64,000 bases of DNA from Sitta carolinensis (Eukaryota > Chordata > Aves > Passeriformes > Sittidae), in contig CM063290.1 in NCBI GenBank assembly GCA_032173965.1, forward strand, positions 1,922,001 through 1,986,000, in the 5' to 3' direction. Every line of letters starts with the position of its first letter. Positions within the stretch are counted from its first letter, which is position 1. Below are positions 34,076-46,430 of this stretch, piece after piece. A program made the translations under genes and the position numbers. The notes under the pieces are model-generated. The model was not told the DNA's origin, did no database searches, and saw only the letters and a list, made by a program, of their open reading frames with translations.

Positions 34076-36790
34076 TTCCTGGATGATCCCAGCTCCAGCC
34101 AGGGGGGGGCACAGACCCAGGAACTCCTGCAGCTTTGAGTTTGATCCATGAACAAATGAAACCTGTGAATGAAGAACTAAAATCACCAAAGTTTAGACAG
34201 CATGATAGTAGGAGTTGTAGAGTGAAAAGGGAAATGTTGGGGATTTTACCCTGGGGGCTCAGGGGGTGAGATGGAGGCACTTGGGCCCTGTCCTGTGCTC
34301 CTTCCTTCTTCTTCCCAACCCCATCTCCTTGGGGATGGTGGCATTGGGGATTGGATTGGAGTGGAATGGAACTGTCTGACACAGGTGATGGGCATTGGAT
34401 CAGCACTGTCAATAACTAACAGGGAATTTGGAGTATAAAAATCAGTGGGCAGAGAGTGTGATAAAAATCAGTGGGCAGAGAGTGTGCCTGGGGCTGAGCT
34501 GGGCAGCCCAGACAGAAAATATCTGAGAGAGAAACAATAAAACAACCCTGAGAGCATCAGCTGAAGAGTCCTGACTCATTCTTGGACAGCTGGGTTGGGA
34601 GACAGAGACTTTTACACATCTGGGGTCATCCTGAGCAAAGCAACCCCCAAGATTAACCCAGCTGCAGCTGTGATGTTTTTGGGAGGGAACAGGCCATGTA
34701 TCCCTGCCCGAAAAAATCTTAGGGGAAATTTTCCAAGAGCTTATTAATAGCAGAGCCTAAATATCCATCCCACTGCAAGAATGAACACTCTGGGCTCTGC
34801 TTAATTGTGCTGGCAATTAATTGGAGCCAGGAGCGTTTCCAGAGGAGCAGGAGAGGCTGGGGCAGCCTCCAGCCACTTTCTGCCCTCATCCCACCCAAAA
34901 TGATCCAGGAAAACCTGGAGGAGAAGGGCAGGAATCCTGCAGGACAGGTCCTGGACAGCTGGAATTAAACTTACCCCATGGCCATGCTTTTGGGGATATT
35001 TGGAATGGTTCTTGGAATTTTGGAGGTAGAGAAAGCTTTTCCCCAAATCCTGGCTCATCACAGAAGCTCTCCTGCCTGTCCATGGTTTAAATATATGGAT
35101 TTACCTTTGGGATTATAGCTGGTGCTATAATATAAAATATGTAATATTTAAAATGGTATTTTAAATTTAATATTAAAATATACAATGTATCATATTTTAT
35201 ATTATATGATGGCTCCTTTTTCCCTGAAAAAATAGCACTGAGAAAGGTGTGGTTTGGTTTTCAGGGAATATCCCCCTCCTTGCACCAGGATTTGACCAGT
35301 GAAGGGTCTGGCCAGGTCCAATTCTGTCCTTGCCATCCATGATTTTGTTGGGGTTTCTTTTCAGGAACAGAAGAATTAGTTCTTTAAATATAATTCCAGA
35401 GATTTTTCAGAGCTTGTTTTATGGTTTAATCCAAAGTAGGATTTGGGAAATGCGTGCTGGAATGAAGGGATCTGAGCAGATTTCAGCATCTCAGCTGCAG
35501 AAAGAAAAAAAATTCATCTGCTCCAAGTCCTTGGTGTCATTAATTCAGGGACTCAGGAACTGCAGCTTGCCTCTTTATTCCCCAACATGTCTAATTCTGG
35601 ACCTGTGGAAATAAAATCATTATTATTAGTTCCCATAATTCCAGCATATTTCAGTCAGCTGGAAAAGAACGAGCACCAGTTCTGACTGCTTTGACTGATG
35701 GATGCCAGGAAATCAAATAGAACTCCAGCAAGGAAAGGATAAAAATAAATAATTGGGTTGTTCTTCCTCCTAAATTTCTGGGTAGTTCAGAATAAATAGC
35801 TGGGAGAAGTTTGGCACAGAAAATCTCAAGAGCAGGCAATCCTTTCTTGGGTGGTTTTACTGCAGGCTAATTAAAATAATTTGGTCATTAAGCTTTTGGG
35901 TTTTTTTGCATTTTGTGGTGAGATGATAGTCACAACTGGTCTAAAAATTTAAATATAATGACTCCTACAACAGACACTCTTGAGGCATTCAGAGCCAGGA
36001 AAAAGCTGTCTGAGGGATTTTCTTAGTGTGGCTTCTCACCCAATGAGGATTTTATTCTGTTTTCTCCTCCCCAAGTGCAAGACCTGCTTAGGGGACTAAA
36101 AAACTGATTTTTTTTTTTGCCATATTCAGCCCTTTCCTTCCCTTGACACGGTGCCACCATCACCAGTGAAGTGAAAGTTCTTCAGATCCTTCAATGGGAA
36201 ATTAAATCTCCCCTTTCTGCTGATTTTATGGTGACAATGCCCTGCCTGCTTTGGCTTCCTGGCGTGCTCAGAATTTGTGCATTTTCCAAGAAATGACAGA
36301 GTTATCTCAGCCTGCAGCTGAGAGCAGCTCGCTAATATTAAGCTCTAATTTGGGAGGGTGTTCCAAAAAAATAAAACTTTACAAAAAAAAAAAGGGATAA
36401 TGGACAGAATTGAGTTCTGCAGAAAGAGAAAACTTGGTAGGAATTGAGGGAAACACCTCAAAGGGATGGAATATTTCATCTCTTCTGCTGTGAGCTCAGG
36501 TTTGAAGGCTGTAATGGTTTGAGTGCATTAAAACTTTTGTTCTTTATGATTTTATTCTCTATCTAGACATAGCAAAAAATAAGAAATTAGCTACCTGCTC
36601 TTCAAGAGACCAAAGGGGAGCTGGAGATAAATTCTGTGTGCAGTTTAAAATTTGAACAGGATCTGTGTCTGCTCCACACCCCCTGGAACAGAAACGTGGC
36701 AGAACTTTAATTAATTCATTAAATTAATTAAAGAATTCTTTAATTTATCTCTCCACTGCCTGCCCTGTACCTCTGGAGAACCAAGATTTT
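34076..36790. other. Non-coding stretch, no gene seen
   Basis: Contains a short direct duplication (aaaatcagtgggcagagagtg at 34437 and again at 34463), an AT-rich block at 35120-35210 and several homopolymers. No gene is supported. Confidence 0.5.
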
Positions 36791-36794
36791 GGTT

Positions 36795-37345
36795 AAATTC
36801 CATGGGGGAAGCGACCCGGATCTGGGGGGGAGCAGGAATTCCTGCAATAAAACTTGGAAATTTCAATTTGGGAGAAAAACCTTTGTCTAAATTCCATTGG
36901 GGAAGTGTCCTGGATCAGGGGTTGAGCAGGAATGCCTGCCATAAAATTTGGAATTATCAATTTGGGAGAAAATATTTTGGCTAAATTCTGTGTGGGAAGT
37001 GGCCTGGAGCTTGGGGTGAGCAGGAATTCCTGTAATAAAATTTGGAATTATCAATTCTGGGAGAAAAGATTTTGGCTAAATTCCATGGGGGAAGCAGCCT
37101 GGATCTGGTAGTGAGCAGGAATTCCTGCAATAAAATTTGGGGATTATCAATTTGGGGTTATCAATTTGGGATTATCAATTTGGGAGAAAATACTTTGGCT
37201 AAATTCCATGGGGGAAGCAGCCTGAATCTGAGAGGTTAGCAGGAATTCCTACAATAAAACCTGAAAATATCAATTTTGGGTGAAATTATTTTGGCTAAAT
37301 TCCTTAGGGGAAGTATCCTGGATCTGGGGGTGAGCAGGAATTCCG
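36795..37345. repeat. Tandem repeat, ~85-95 bp unit, 6 copies
   Basis: taaattccatgggggaagc, ggatctgggggtgagcagga, attcctgcaataaaatttgg and 'aattatcaatttgggagaaaa' recur in order. In one unit the short piece 'ttatcaatttggg' is itself triplicated (37143-37182). Confidence 0.92.
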
Positions 37346-38984
37346 GAATTTCTGGGCTGGTGGCAGAGAAGCTGGCTCAGGGCAGAGTGGAGGTGCCTTT
37401 TCCTCCCTATTTCTTTTCTGGGGGTGAGGAATCCCCCTCACAATTCCCAGCTTTGTTCATCCCTTCAGAAGGAAGCTCAGTTTGGGAGTTTTTTATATTT
37501 TATTTATATCTAATCTGGAATCTCTTTTTGTCCTTGGCTGGATGTGCCCATAGCAGGCAGCTCTGAGATTGCCATCAAGATGTGAGAGGACAAACCAGCC
37601 AAATTTTAAGTGCTAAGCATTCCTCCAGAAGATAAATTTTTCAGGGTAACCAGCAAAAATCCCCTTTGTTATTCAATGTTCTTTTTGAGGTTTAGGAAGC
37701 CAAGTGGAATCTGGGTTGGGCATTTTGTGTAGGAAGTGTTCTCATGCCATGTTTTCCAGAAAATATGGCATATATAAAAATAATGAAGTGATTTTTTCTT
37801 TCTGTGTAATAAAATATTTCTGGATCTTTAAGCCCAGTTCCCAGGGGGAAAAGTATGGGAATTGTTCTCCAATAACAAGTTTCCCATTTTGTTTTGTTTG
37901 TGGGATGACAACACTGAGTAATCACAGAGCATTATTTACAAAATTAAACCAACAGCAGTGCCTGCAATTCAAAGAATTAATATATCCACACACTCAAAAA
38001 AAAAAAAAAAACCAAAAAACCCAAATGAATTAGAGGGAATTCATTTGTCTGACAGCCGTACAAACTGAATAATAAAATGGAAAATAAAAAGAGAGTTTGG
38101 AGTAATTTGGCTGGGAATAATTTGAGATGGGAAGAAAGAATGTAGGGGGAGGAAGAGGAAAGGAAAATAAAATATTATTTGGAATTAATTTGGTGTATTC
38201 CTACAGGAGGAACTGCACGAGGTTACAGGTGTGTGGGTTTTGAGTTCTTTGCTGATCCCCTCTTAATTTTAGACAGAAGATGTTGAGGAAGGGTTTTTCT
38301 TCTGGGTGAGATCTGGAATTTTTGTGTTTTGTTTTTGGAGTTCCCTGGCAGAGGCAAAGAGGGAGCAGGACGGGATGAGCTGCACCCCTGGAACTCCAAG
38401 GCTGGGTTCCTCCCAGTAGGAAGTGGGTAATCAGTAAAGCTTTCTGTTATGAAATGTGTTTATTTCTGGGTGTTTTGGTGAGGAACGTGGATCGTGCCCG
38501 CTGGGAAAAGCCCGGACTCTGCACACCCCGAGGGTTTAGCAGAGTATTCTCTGCCTGGCTGATTTTTACATCATCATCCTCCCAATATAAATGCAAATAT
38601 CCGGAATTTTATTCTCATTCAGGCTTAGCGAGGGAGCCGTTAGCGCTGATTCCCACCCCGATTATTGCTCCCACTTTTCCAGGAGTGTTTTTAATCTGCT
38701 CCCATTCCATGAAGTTAAATTCCCCTCCAGGTCGGGGCATTTTGTGTGTGCCAACATCAACTGCACCCCTCGAGGTTCTTGATGAGGAATTGCTTTAGAA
38801 CTTCGCTTGGACACTTGGGAATTCCTTACAATCAGAGTTTTATTTCTCATTCCTTTAATTTTTTTATTTTTTTCCCCACTTGCTGTACTTAAAACTGGTG
38901 TAACAATATTTCCCTCGGGTTTTTTACTGACCACGGACACGAAGATTTAGAAGATCACCAGACCTAGAGGTAAAATTGACTTTT
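37346..38984. other. Non-coding stretch, no gene seen
   Basis: No exon or repeat family recognised. A-rich run at 37997-38012. Confidence 0.5.
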
Positions 38985-39261
38985 TGATGCCACGGAGAGA
39001 CACAACAGAGATGACAAACTTGGAGTGAGAGGAGAATTTTTTGATTTTACTTTATGTACCTTTTATAGAAACGGATTACATTGGAAGATAGAGGTCCAAC
39101 CTCTTTAATTTTACTGGTTTTAGAAAATGTCTATTAATTGTCTTTCCTAACAGGAAGGAATGCCAACAATAATATTGTTTATAGAAAATTCACGAGAAAC
39201 CGACTCCTAAATGTATAAACAATCAGAAGGTCAGAATGAATAGTTAAAGAATAAAGTGACA
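38985..39261 (-). mobile_element. LTR-like element, copy 1
   Basis: About 280 bp that match 39632-39925 throughout: gagagacacaacagagatga, 'ccttttatagaaa', ttggaagatagaggt, 'gaaggaatgccaacaata', tgtttatagaaaattc and 'cgagaaaccgactcc'. In copy 2 the minus strand shows TATAAAA followed shortly by AATAAA, so I infer a minus-strand LTR. Confidence 0.6.
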
Positions 39262-39630
39262 AATTCCAACCCTGTCCCGGCTGGGCTTGGGAATTCCAGC
39301 AGGGATCCAGCTGGGTTTGGGGATTCCAGCAGGGATCCAGCTGGGCTTGGGAATTCCAGCAGGGATCCAGCTGGGTTTGGGGATTCCAGCAGGGATCCAG
39401 CTGGGTTTGGGGATTCCAGCAGGATCCAGCTGGGATTGGGGATTCCAGCAGGGATCCAGCTGGGATTGGGAATTCCAGCAGGGATCCAGCTGGGTTTGGG
39501 AATTCCAGCAGGGATCCAGCTGGGTTTGGGGATTCCAGCCCTGTCCCAGCTGGGTTTGGGGATTCCAGCCCTGTCCCAGCTGGTTTGGGAATTCCAGCCC
39601 TGTCCCAGCTGGGTTTGGGAATTCCTGATG
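39262..39630. repeat. Minisatellite, 31-32 bp unit, about 12 copies
   Basis: gggaattccagcagggatcc followed by agctgggtttg repeats. The last three or four copies read 'agccctgtcccagctggg' instead. The array lies exactly between two direct copies of an LTR-like sequence. Gly/Ile/Pro/Ser-rich open frames here are artefacts. Confidence 0.97.
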
Positions 39631-39631
39631 C

Positions 39632-39925
39632 TGTGATATCAAGGAGAGATGCAACAGAGATGACAAAGTCGGATCAAGAGGAGAAAGAGAGGGTTTATTT
39701 TTTTGACCATATTTTATACCTTTCACAGAAAGGGACTGCATTGGAAGACAGAGGTTCAACTTCTCCAATTCTCCTGGTCTTAGAAAATGTTCATTAATTG
39801 TCCTTCTTACCGGAAGGAATGCCAACAATAACATTGTTTATAGAAAATTCGCGAGAAACCGACTCCCAAATACGCGAACAATCAGAAGGTCAGAACGAAT
39901 AATAAAAGAACCAAGCGACGCAGAA
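39632..39925 (-). mobile_element. LTR-like element, copy 2
   Basis: Starts tgtgatatcaaggagagatg and matches 38985-39261 in the same orientation. The minus strand reads aggtataaaatatgg and then aaaaaataaaccc, fitting a TATA box and poly(A) signal of a retroviral LTR. CpGs are better preserved than in copy 1 (cgcgagaaaccg, acgcgaac), which suggests copy 2 is closer to the ancestral sequence. Confidence 0.6.
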
Positions 39926-40519
39926 TTATTTCACTCTTGGCTCTTTTGGCGAGCAGGGCTAGCACAATTCAGCGAGCCGGGCTAAACTGCTGCCCGCTGC
40001 TCTTTCGGGCAGCCCGGCAGTGCTGCAGGCTCCGGTGACCCGCAGAAGTTTTCCTCTCTTTCCCGATTTTAATCCATGCCTCGGGCATTGCCGGGGGTTC
40101 AATCAAGCAGCAGACAAACCGCGCTGCGCTGCTGAGCTCCAAAGCCTGAGCGCAAAGTTCCGTCAGAAAATGTGCGTGCGGCACACGGAGCTCTCTGGGT
40201 TATTCCAGTAAAAAATCAGCGGGTTAGGGGCTGTAGGCTTTGAAATTTTTTTTTTTTTATTTTATTTTTTTTTTTGGGTAAGGAGTTCCAAGGCTTTTCC
40301 TTTTGTATCTGTTTATTTTTTAATAAAATTGCCATTAGCCTGTGAAAGTTTTATTATCGTCCGCTGTGCTGAGCGCTCACTTTGTCACTTTGCGTTTGTT
40401 TCTGCGGCCGGGAATTGTTTAGCTGGGAAAACGTGCAGGGCCTGCAGGTGGCATTCTTGGGCAGATAAATCGGAATTTCGGCTGCTGCTGGGAAGGGCAG
40501 GGATTTCTACCGAGAATTT

Positions 40520-40551
<32 letters not shown>

Positions 40552-40606
40552 CTTTTCCTGAAGAAATTTTTTTCTTTTTTTTTTCCCCAGGTCGCAGAAT
40601 TGTAGG
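39926..40606. other. Non-coding stretch with a T30 run
   Basis: 39940-40200 is unusually CpG-containing for this AT-rich area but shows no exon. T-rich runs occur at 40240-40275, a 30-base T run at about 40522-40551, and more T at 40566-40582. Confidence 0.5.
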
Positions 40607-41215
40607 ATATAATATATAATATATAGCAGATTTATAGGAATAACCTATAAGAATTATGTAGGAAATATGGCTGTGTATTATATATTTTAATTATAGTATC
40701 TATGTAAATATAGTATATATAATTATATAAAAAATTCTATATTATAATTGTACATATATAAAATAGCTATAATATGTATTATATAATACGATATAATATA
40801 TAATATATAGCAGATTTATAGGAATAACCTATAGGAATAATGTAGGAAATATGGCTGTGTATTATATATTATAATTATAGTATATATGTAATTATAAATA
40901 TATAAATATAGTATTTATAATTATATATTATATATAATATTTTATATAATTATATATTATAATTATACACATATATAATAGCTATTATATATATATTATA
41001 TTATAGGATATAATATATAGCAGATTTATAGGAATAAACTATAGGAGTATTATAGAAATATGGCTGTATATTATCTATTATAATTATATATACACATAAT
41101 ATTTTATATAATTAATATCTATTATCTATTATAATTGTAGCATATAATTCTATATATACACACAATATTTTATATAATTTTATCTATATATATATTAGTG
41201 TATAATCCTATAAAT
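40607..41215. repeat. AT-rich block with three ~180-215 bp repeats
   Basis: atataatatatagcagattt, 'ataggaataacctatagga' and aggaaatatggctgtgtatt recur at about 40612, 40793 and 41010. They are separated by (TA)-rich filler such as tatataattatatatta. The whole block is more than 80% A+T by eye and full of self-complementary TATA strings. Confidence 0.9.
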
Positions 41216-41889
41216 GATGATATTGTGGGGTCGTGGCGCTCCATCCCTTGTGAATTCCCTCTCTCCATCTTTCCTGAACCCCTTCAGGATGGGCACAATG
41301 AGGTCACCCCCAATTTTCTCCTCTCCTGGCTGATTTCGGGCACCCCAGCAGCACTTCTGCTCCCACATCCCGGCTTTCCCTGGAGATTTCCTTTGCTGGG
41401 AGCCCCTGAAAGCATCACTTTCATATAAAACAAGTTCGGGTCAACAGGAAAAAACCCGGTGTGGAAATAAAACCCCCTTGGCCACGGAGGTAACCCTGAT
41501 TAGGAGAGAAGAGATAAGAAATATTCCTTTATTATCCAAAGTCACAGGCAGAGTGAAGCGTCCTTAATGGACAGGCACAGCAGGATAAGATCGGGTGAGG
41601 AGGAGCTGCGGTTTGAGTCATTTTATGGGGTATAATTGACTTTCTTTGAGGGTTTCTTCCGTGGCTTCTCTTCAGGAGCTCTTGTTTTAATTGTCAGATG
41701 AGCTGAGCGGCAGCGCAGAGGTGATTGTGCAAGGACACCGTGGGCTGTGCTGGAAGACAAAGAGGAAAAGGCACAAAATAGAGGCAGTTTTAATCTTGGC
41801 CTGTGTCTGACATTGAGATCTGGCACAAAACCTCCAGGAGGAGAAGAGGGGGTGAGTCTGGAAGGATCCTGAGAATTTAAAAAAAAAAA
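41216..41889. other. Non-coding stretch, no gene seen
   Basis: No exon recognised. The segment at 41430-41560 has LTR-like features (aaaacaagttcgggtc, 'ttcctttattatc') but I could not match it to another copy. Confidence 0.4.
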
Positions 41890-42050
41890 AAATCTCATCC
41901 AATTCCACCCCTGCCTTGGCAGGGACACCTCCCACTGTCCCACCATGTCCAGCCTGGCTTTGGGCACTGCCAGGGATCCAGGGGCAGCCCCAGCTGCTCT
42001 GGGAATTCTGTTCCAGCTCCTCCCCACCCTCCCAGTAAATTCCCAGAAAC
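41890..42050 (-). mobile_element. CR1 LINE 3' fragment
   Basis: Reverse-complement landmarks: ctcatccaattccacccctg, 'ccttggcagggacacctccc', tgtccagcctggctttggg, actgccagggatccagggg, cagccccagctgctctggg and 'aattc'. Preceded by an A-run (41879-41892). Confidence 0.88.
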
Positions 42051-43264
42051 ACAGAGATGGGAATTTTCTACTTTTAGGTTATTCCGTGGCTCTTTCCTCA
42101 GTTTTATTGAAGGATGTGGCTTCTGTGCTCTCGGGGTTGGGCGTCCTGAGCAAATGATGGAGCTGGGGAGGAGGTGGAGTTTTCTGTTCAAATGTGGTGA
42201 TTTTGGGAGCCCAAGGGGAAGAGATTTCTCTGGGTGTAGAAGGCATCGAAGCCATCCTCAGGGATGAGCTGCTGCACTGCCCTAAGAGGTAAGGAGAGGA
42301 TAAGAAAGAAGAAAAAGTATCTATTCCCAAATTTACCTAAATTACCTCCATTTGCCTGAAAGAGTCTATTTTTTTTAAACAGCACTGGAAGATTAAGCTG
42401 AGCCCATTTTCCCACACTTTTTCCATCTTTTCTCTCTTGTGATCTGTATTCTGGGAATATCAGAGCCCCGCAGCCGAGATCACAAGATGGAATGGTTGGG
42501 ATATCAGGGCAGGAATGATAATGCAATGCCTTTTTCCTTTTGATTTTCATCCTGGATCCAGCTCTGTGTCACATTAAAGAGGGATCTGTGCTGGTGCTGG
42601 GACGTCGCTGTCCTTCCCAAGGTTACAGACCTGGGCTGGAAGACAAAGAGAAGCAAAATTGTTTAACTAGAGGAGAGAAGTTTCACTTTCCTTGCTCTTG
42701 TTTTCCACGTAGCCCTGTCACTGGTTTATCAGGAGCAAAATATATTCCAAACACATGCTGGAATAAACAGCTCAGCTCTGATGGATGCTCAATACGGAGC
42801 TGTCGGAGCTGGATGAGTTTACACTTTAATTATTTATTTTTTGGCTCTTCAAATGCAAAGACCAAGAGTCAGGGACGTCATGGAGACTTGTGACATTCAG
42901 TGGCAGACACGGAATTAAAAACAAAACCCACCCAAGAACGTGTTGCTTTCATTCATGCAGTGACTCCTGCAGTCGTTCCTTACCCCTGGCAGATTTCACA
43001 TTCCGGGCAGATAAACTGTAATAAATATTCTGATAGTTAATAATCATTTGGGGGCAAAAGCCATGTTCAGCTCATATCGAATCTTATCAAATGATTCTTG
43101 TCGACTCGGTGGCAGCGCTGAGACCTCAGTGTCTGCTCACACTAATCCAATCAGATTATTAATTCTGTGGAGAGTGATGATTTCATTTTTTTATCAGCCC
43201 CGATTGAGCAAAAGCTCCTTGTGCAGTGGGGAGAGAGGGGCTGGGAGTCTCTGGAAAAATTGTG
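42051..43264. other. Non-coding stretch, no gene seen
   Basis: No gene supported. 42940-43140 looks single-copy and lacks the A/T homopolymers of its neighbours, but nothing in it is recognisable. Confidence 0.45.
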
Positions 43265-43345
43265 TTCTGTGGCATGGGGAGGGGTGGGAGTGGATGGGGT
43301 TTAAGGTCCCTTCCATCCCAAACCAGCCTGGGATTCAGGGCTGCC
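43265..43345 (+). mobile_element. CR1 LINE 3' fragment (short)
   Basis: ggcatggggaggggtgggag, tggatggggtttaaggtccc and ttccatcccaaaccagcctg reproduce the terminal part of CR1 in sense orientation. Confidence 0.75.
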
Positions 43346-44594
43346 TTGGCCCTGGAGGGTTCCGAGTTTTCATCCTGCTGGGACAGAGCTCTGCGGACTC
43401 GCTGCTCTTGTGGCTGAATCATTTTGAGGCAACAACAACTTTTTGGTTTTGTTTTTTCACTCCCGTGGGGTTTCTGTGCTCCGTGGAGGGAAATGAGGGT
43501 GGCTCCAGAACAAGAAACCCATCAAGGGTTTCATGCTCCGGGCTGTGCTGGGTGAATGACGAGCAGTGAAATGCTGTCTGTGCGGATTTGGGGGTTGGTG
43601 CAGCTAAAGGGAATCCCCTGGAGCCACGCCTGTGTTTCAGGAAGGTGTGAAATCCACTTTTCCTGCTGTGAACAGGGGGGTAGTGATTGCTGTGAGCAGC
43701 TCCTCTCTGTGCGAGCAGCACATTCCACTCAGGGGAACGTTCCTCCTTACATCGGAGACGTTTTAAACTCAGTTTGTGTAATTTCTCTGAGCTCTACGGT
43801 ACCAGAAACATAAAATAATTCACTAAACAAGCCCGGTATTCCACGTGTTAAAGGAACATTTCCATGGGAGCCCTTGGTAAGGAATGAGGGGCAGCATTAA
43901 ATGAAGTTTAAATAAAACATGAGCTAGAAAGAATGTGTGGAAATTCTGGAAAAAATACCTGGGGGATGCTGACCAGCCAACACATTTCAGAGTAGCTGTG
44001 CCAGGAGTTTTATGCCCCAGACAGTGCTGGAGATATAAAAACCCATCAAGGAAGAAAAAAAAAAAAAAAAAGATGATGAATTTTAAAAAGTCTGGGTACT
44101 AAGTATTATTATCAACTTAATTGTATACTAAAAGGAAGGAGCAAATTCGGGTCAAAACTTACAGCCATCATTTAAGCTGATAGCTTGCTATATAAAAACT
44201 TTAAGGAGCACTGGGATCAGAAGAACAAAGCTGATAAAAGGAATTTCTGGGTTATTTCTCAGCTTTGAAACCTTCCTGAGGTCAGCAAGGCTTTCAGCTG
44301 CAAAGGAAGGGGCTCCAAACTGTGGGGCAGAGCCACCCACGATGCTAAATGCACCTGAGTGAGGATAATTTCAGGTTTGCTGCTTGTTCCTGGTACTTTG
44401 GATGGTGTTTGGATCAGAAAAAAACCAAACTCCTCCTGGAAAAGGCTTCAACTGACCAGAATTAATTTTCTAAAATCTCTGCAAGTGCTTCTATCTATTG
44501 GGGGAGATGTTTGAAACCAAGGGCTGAAGTCACTGCAGAGCCTTGGAGGACACAAACCTGGGGGGGATTCATGAGATCTGCAGGAACCATAAAA
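43346..44594. other. Non-coding stretch, no gene seen
   Basis: A-run at 44053-44071. No exon or RNA gene supported. Confidence 0.5.
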
Positions 44595-44740
44595 AAACTT
44601 GGATTAAAAAGGACATTAAAGCCCATCCAGTGCCACCCCTGCCATGGCAGTGTCCCCCAAGCCCTGTCCAACCTGGCACTCCAGGGATGGAGCATCCTCA
44701 GCTTTCTGAGCTGTGCCAGAGCCTCTCCCCCCTCGGAGTA
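44595..44740 (-). mobile_element. CR1 LINE 3' fragment
   Basis: aaaaaggacattaaagccca, tccagtgccacccctgccat, ggcagtgtcccccaagccct, gtccaacctggcactccagg and gatggagcatcctcagcttt follow the reverse complement of the CR1 3' end. Confidence 0.88.
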
Positions 44741-45574
44741 AAGAAAACAGAGCTCTTTTCATTACAGAGAACAGAATTTTACAGTGTTTTCCTCCCCCTT
44801 GTAAAAAACCCCCAAAATCACAAGGTGTGAGGAGTTGCAGAAAAGTTTTCTCCATGATCATGTGTTCACTCCAAAGGGACATTTCTGAGATGACAATATT
44901 TTAGTACAAGCCTTAAAACTGATTAAGGAAGTACAATTTTATAATAAAAGTATTACTAAATAACCCCCAAATTCCTTCTAACAGAGCATCTCTCTGAAGT
45001 TCCCTCTTCCTGAGGGCGTGGTGAAGGATTGCTGGATGCAGGGTCTGCTGAACAAGAGAAACTCCTTGGATTTCTGAATTTTTCCGGATATCATCCTGGA
45101 CACATTTGAAATGTGTGGGTTTCATGCTGGCTAATTTGTTTCAAAAGAGACTTTCTCACCTTTCCTTCCCTTTCCCTTGAATTTGGCACCTTGTGCTAGT
45201 AATTAGTGATATTGGATACTACAGGAAATCTCTTGGTAGGGTTTAATCCCACATCATTCCCGCATTTATATGAAGTCTGGATTCTCATCCCACATGAGAG
45301 GGGGATGAATTGACAATTTTTAATGCTTGACAGAGCAGGTAAGAAATGTAACTCTGTGTTTTCTTATGTGCACATGCTGCTCTCTCAGGCTTTGTATCCT
45401 GCCTGTAACATCCCACAGATTCCTGTGGAAAATCCCAGTTTTCTGGGGCTGTCACACCCCAGTTTTTGTCACTGTGCAGCCCCAAGCTGCTCCTGTCAAT
45501 GGCACTGGAGATTTTTGTCAGCCTGAGGATACTTGAACCCATCAGGGCAATTTAGAGCATTGCCACGAGCAGAG
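44741..45574. other. Non-coding stretch, no gene seen
   Basis: No supported feature. Confidence 0.5.
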
Positions 45575-46430
45575 TAAAAGCACAATTATTTTATTATTTC
45601 CACCAAGCCAAGGTGAGTGGAATCCACTCTGGTTTTTCCTGTGATGGCAGCACCAAGGCCAAAAGCAGAGGATCCAGGATTTTCTAACCAGAACAGAGTC
45701 CTGAGGCACTTTTGATTTTTTCCCCCCAAAATTTCAGCCAACTCAAAATTCAGCATGAAATCCAGAGATGTGTAAAACAAGTTGTGGAGCAAAACCACAA
45801 TTATTTTACAATTTCCTCTAAGGCCAAAAGCAGAGTAATCAGGATTTTCTAACCAGTCCAGAACCCCAACTCTCCCTGAGGCACTTTTGCTTTTTTCCCC
45901 CCAAAAATTGCAGCCAACTCCAAATTCTGCATTAAGCCCAGCGATGTATAAAATCAGGCATGGAGTAAAAGCACAATTATTTTACAATTTCCAACAAGCA
46001 CCAAGGCCAAAAGCAGAAGATCCAGGATTTTATAACCAGAGCAAAACCCCAACTCTCCTTGAGGCACTTTTGCTTTTTTCCCCCCCTAAAAATTTCAGCC
46101 AAATTCTGCATTAAACCCAGCCATGTGTAAAACAAACTGGGGAGTAAAAACACAATTATTTTACAATTTCCACCAAGGCCAAAAGCAGAAGATCCAGGAT
46201 TTTATAACCAGAGCAAAACCCCAACTCTCCTTGAGGCACTTTTGCTTTTTTCCCCCCCTAAAAATTTCAGCCAAATTTGCATTAAACCACCTGTTAAACA
46301 ACTGGAGTAAAACATATTTACAATTTCCAAGGCCAAAAGAAGTATCGGGATTTAACCGCCAAACCAACTTCCTAGCACTTGCTTTCCCCCCCTAAATTTA
46401 GCAATTCTGCATTAAACCAGGATGGTCAAG
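45575..46430. repeat. Tandem repeat, ~150-215 bp unit, 5 copies
   Basis: agtaaaagcacaattatttt, acaatttccaccaaggccaa, aagcagaggatccaggattt, 'ctaaccagagcaaaacccc', aactctccttgaggcacttt, 'tgcttttttcccccc' and ttcagccaa..attctgcatt recur in that order from about 45577, 45795, 45965, 46140 and 46310. The last copy (46275-46430) has at least a dozen scattered one- and two-base deletions relative to the others. Confidence 0.93.

Noticed and set aside
39244..39834. Repetitive open frames on both strands (Gly-Ile-Pro-Ala-Gly-Ile type)
   Set aside because: By-product of the 31-bp array between two LTR-like copies.
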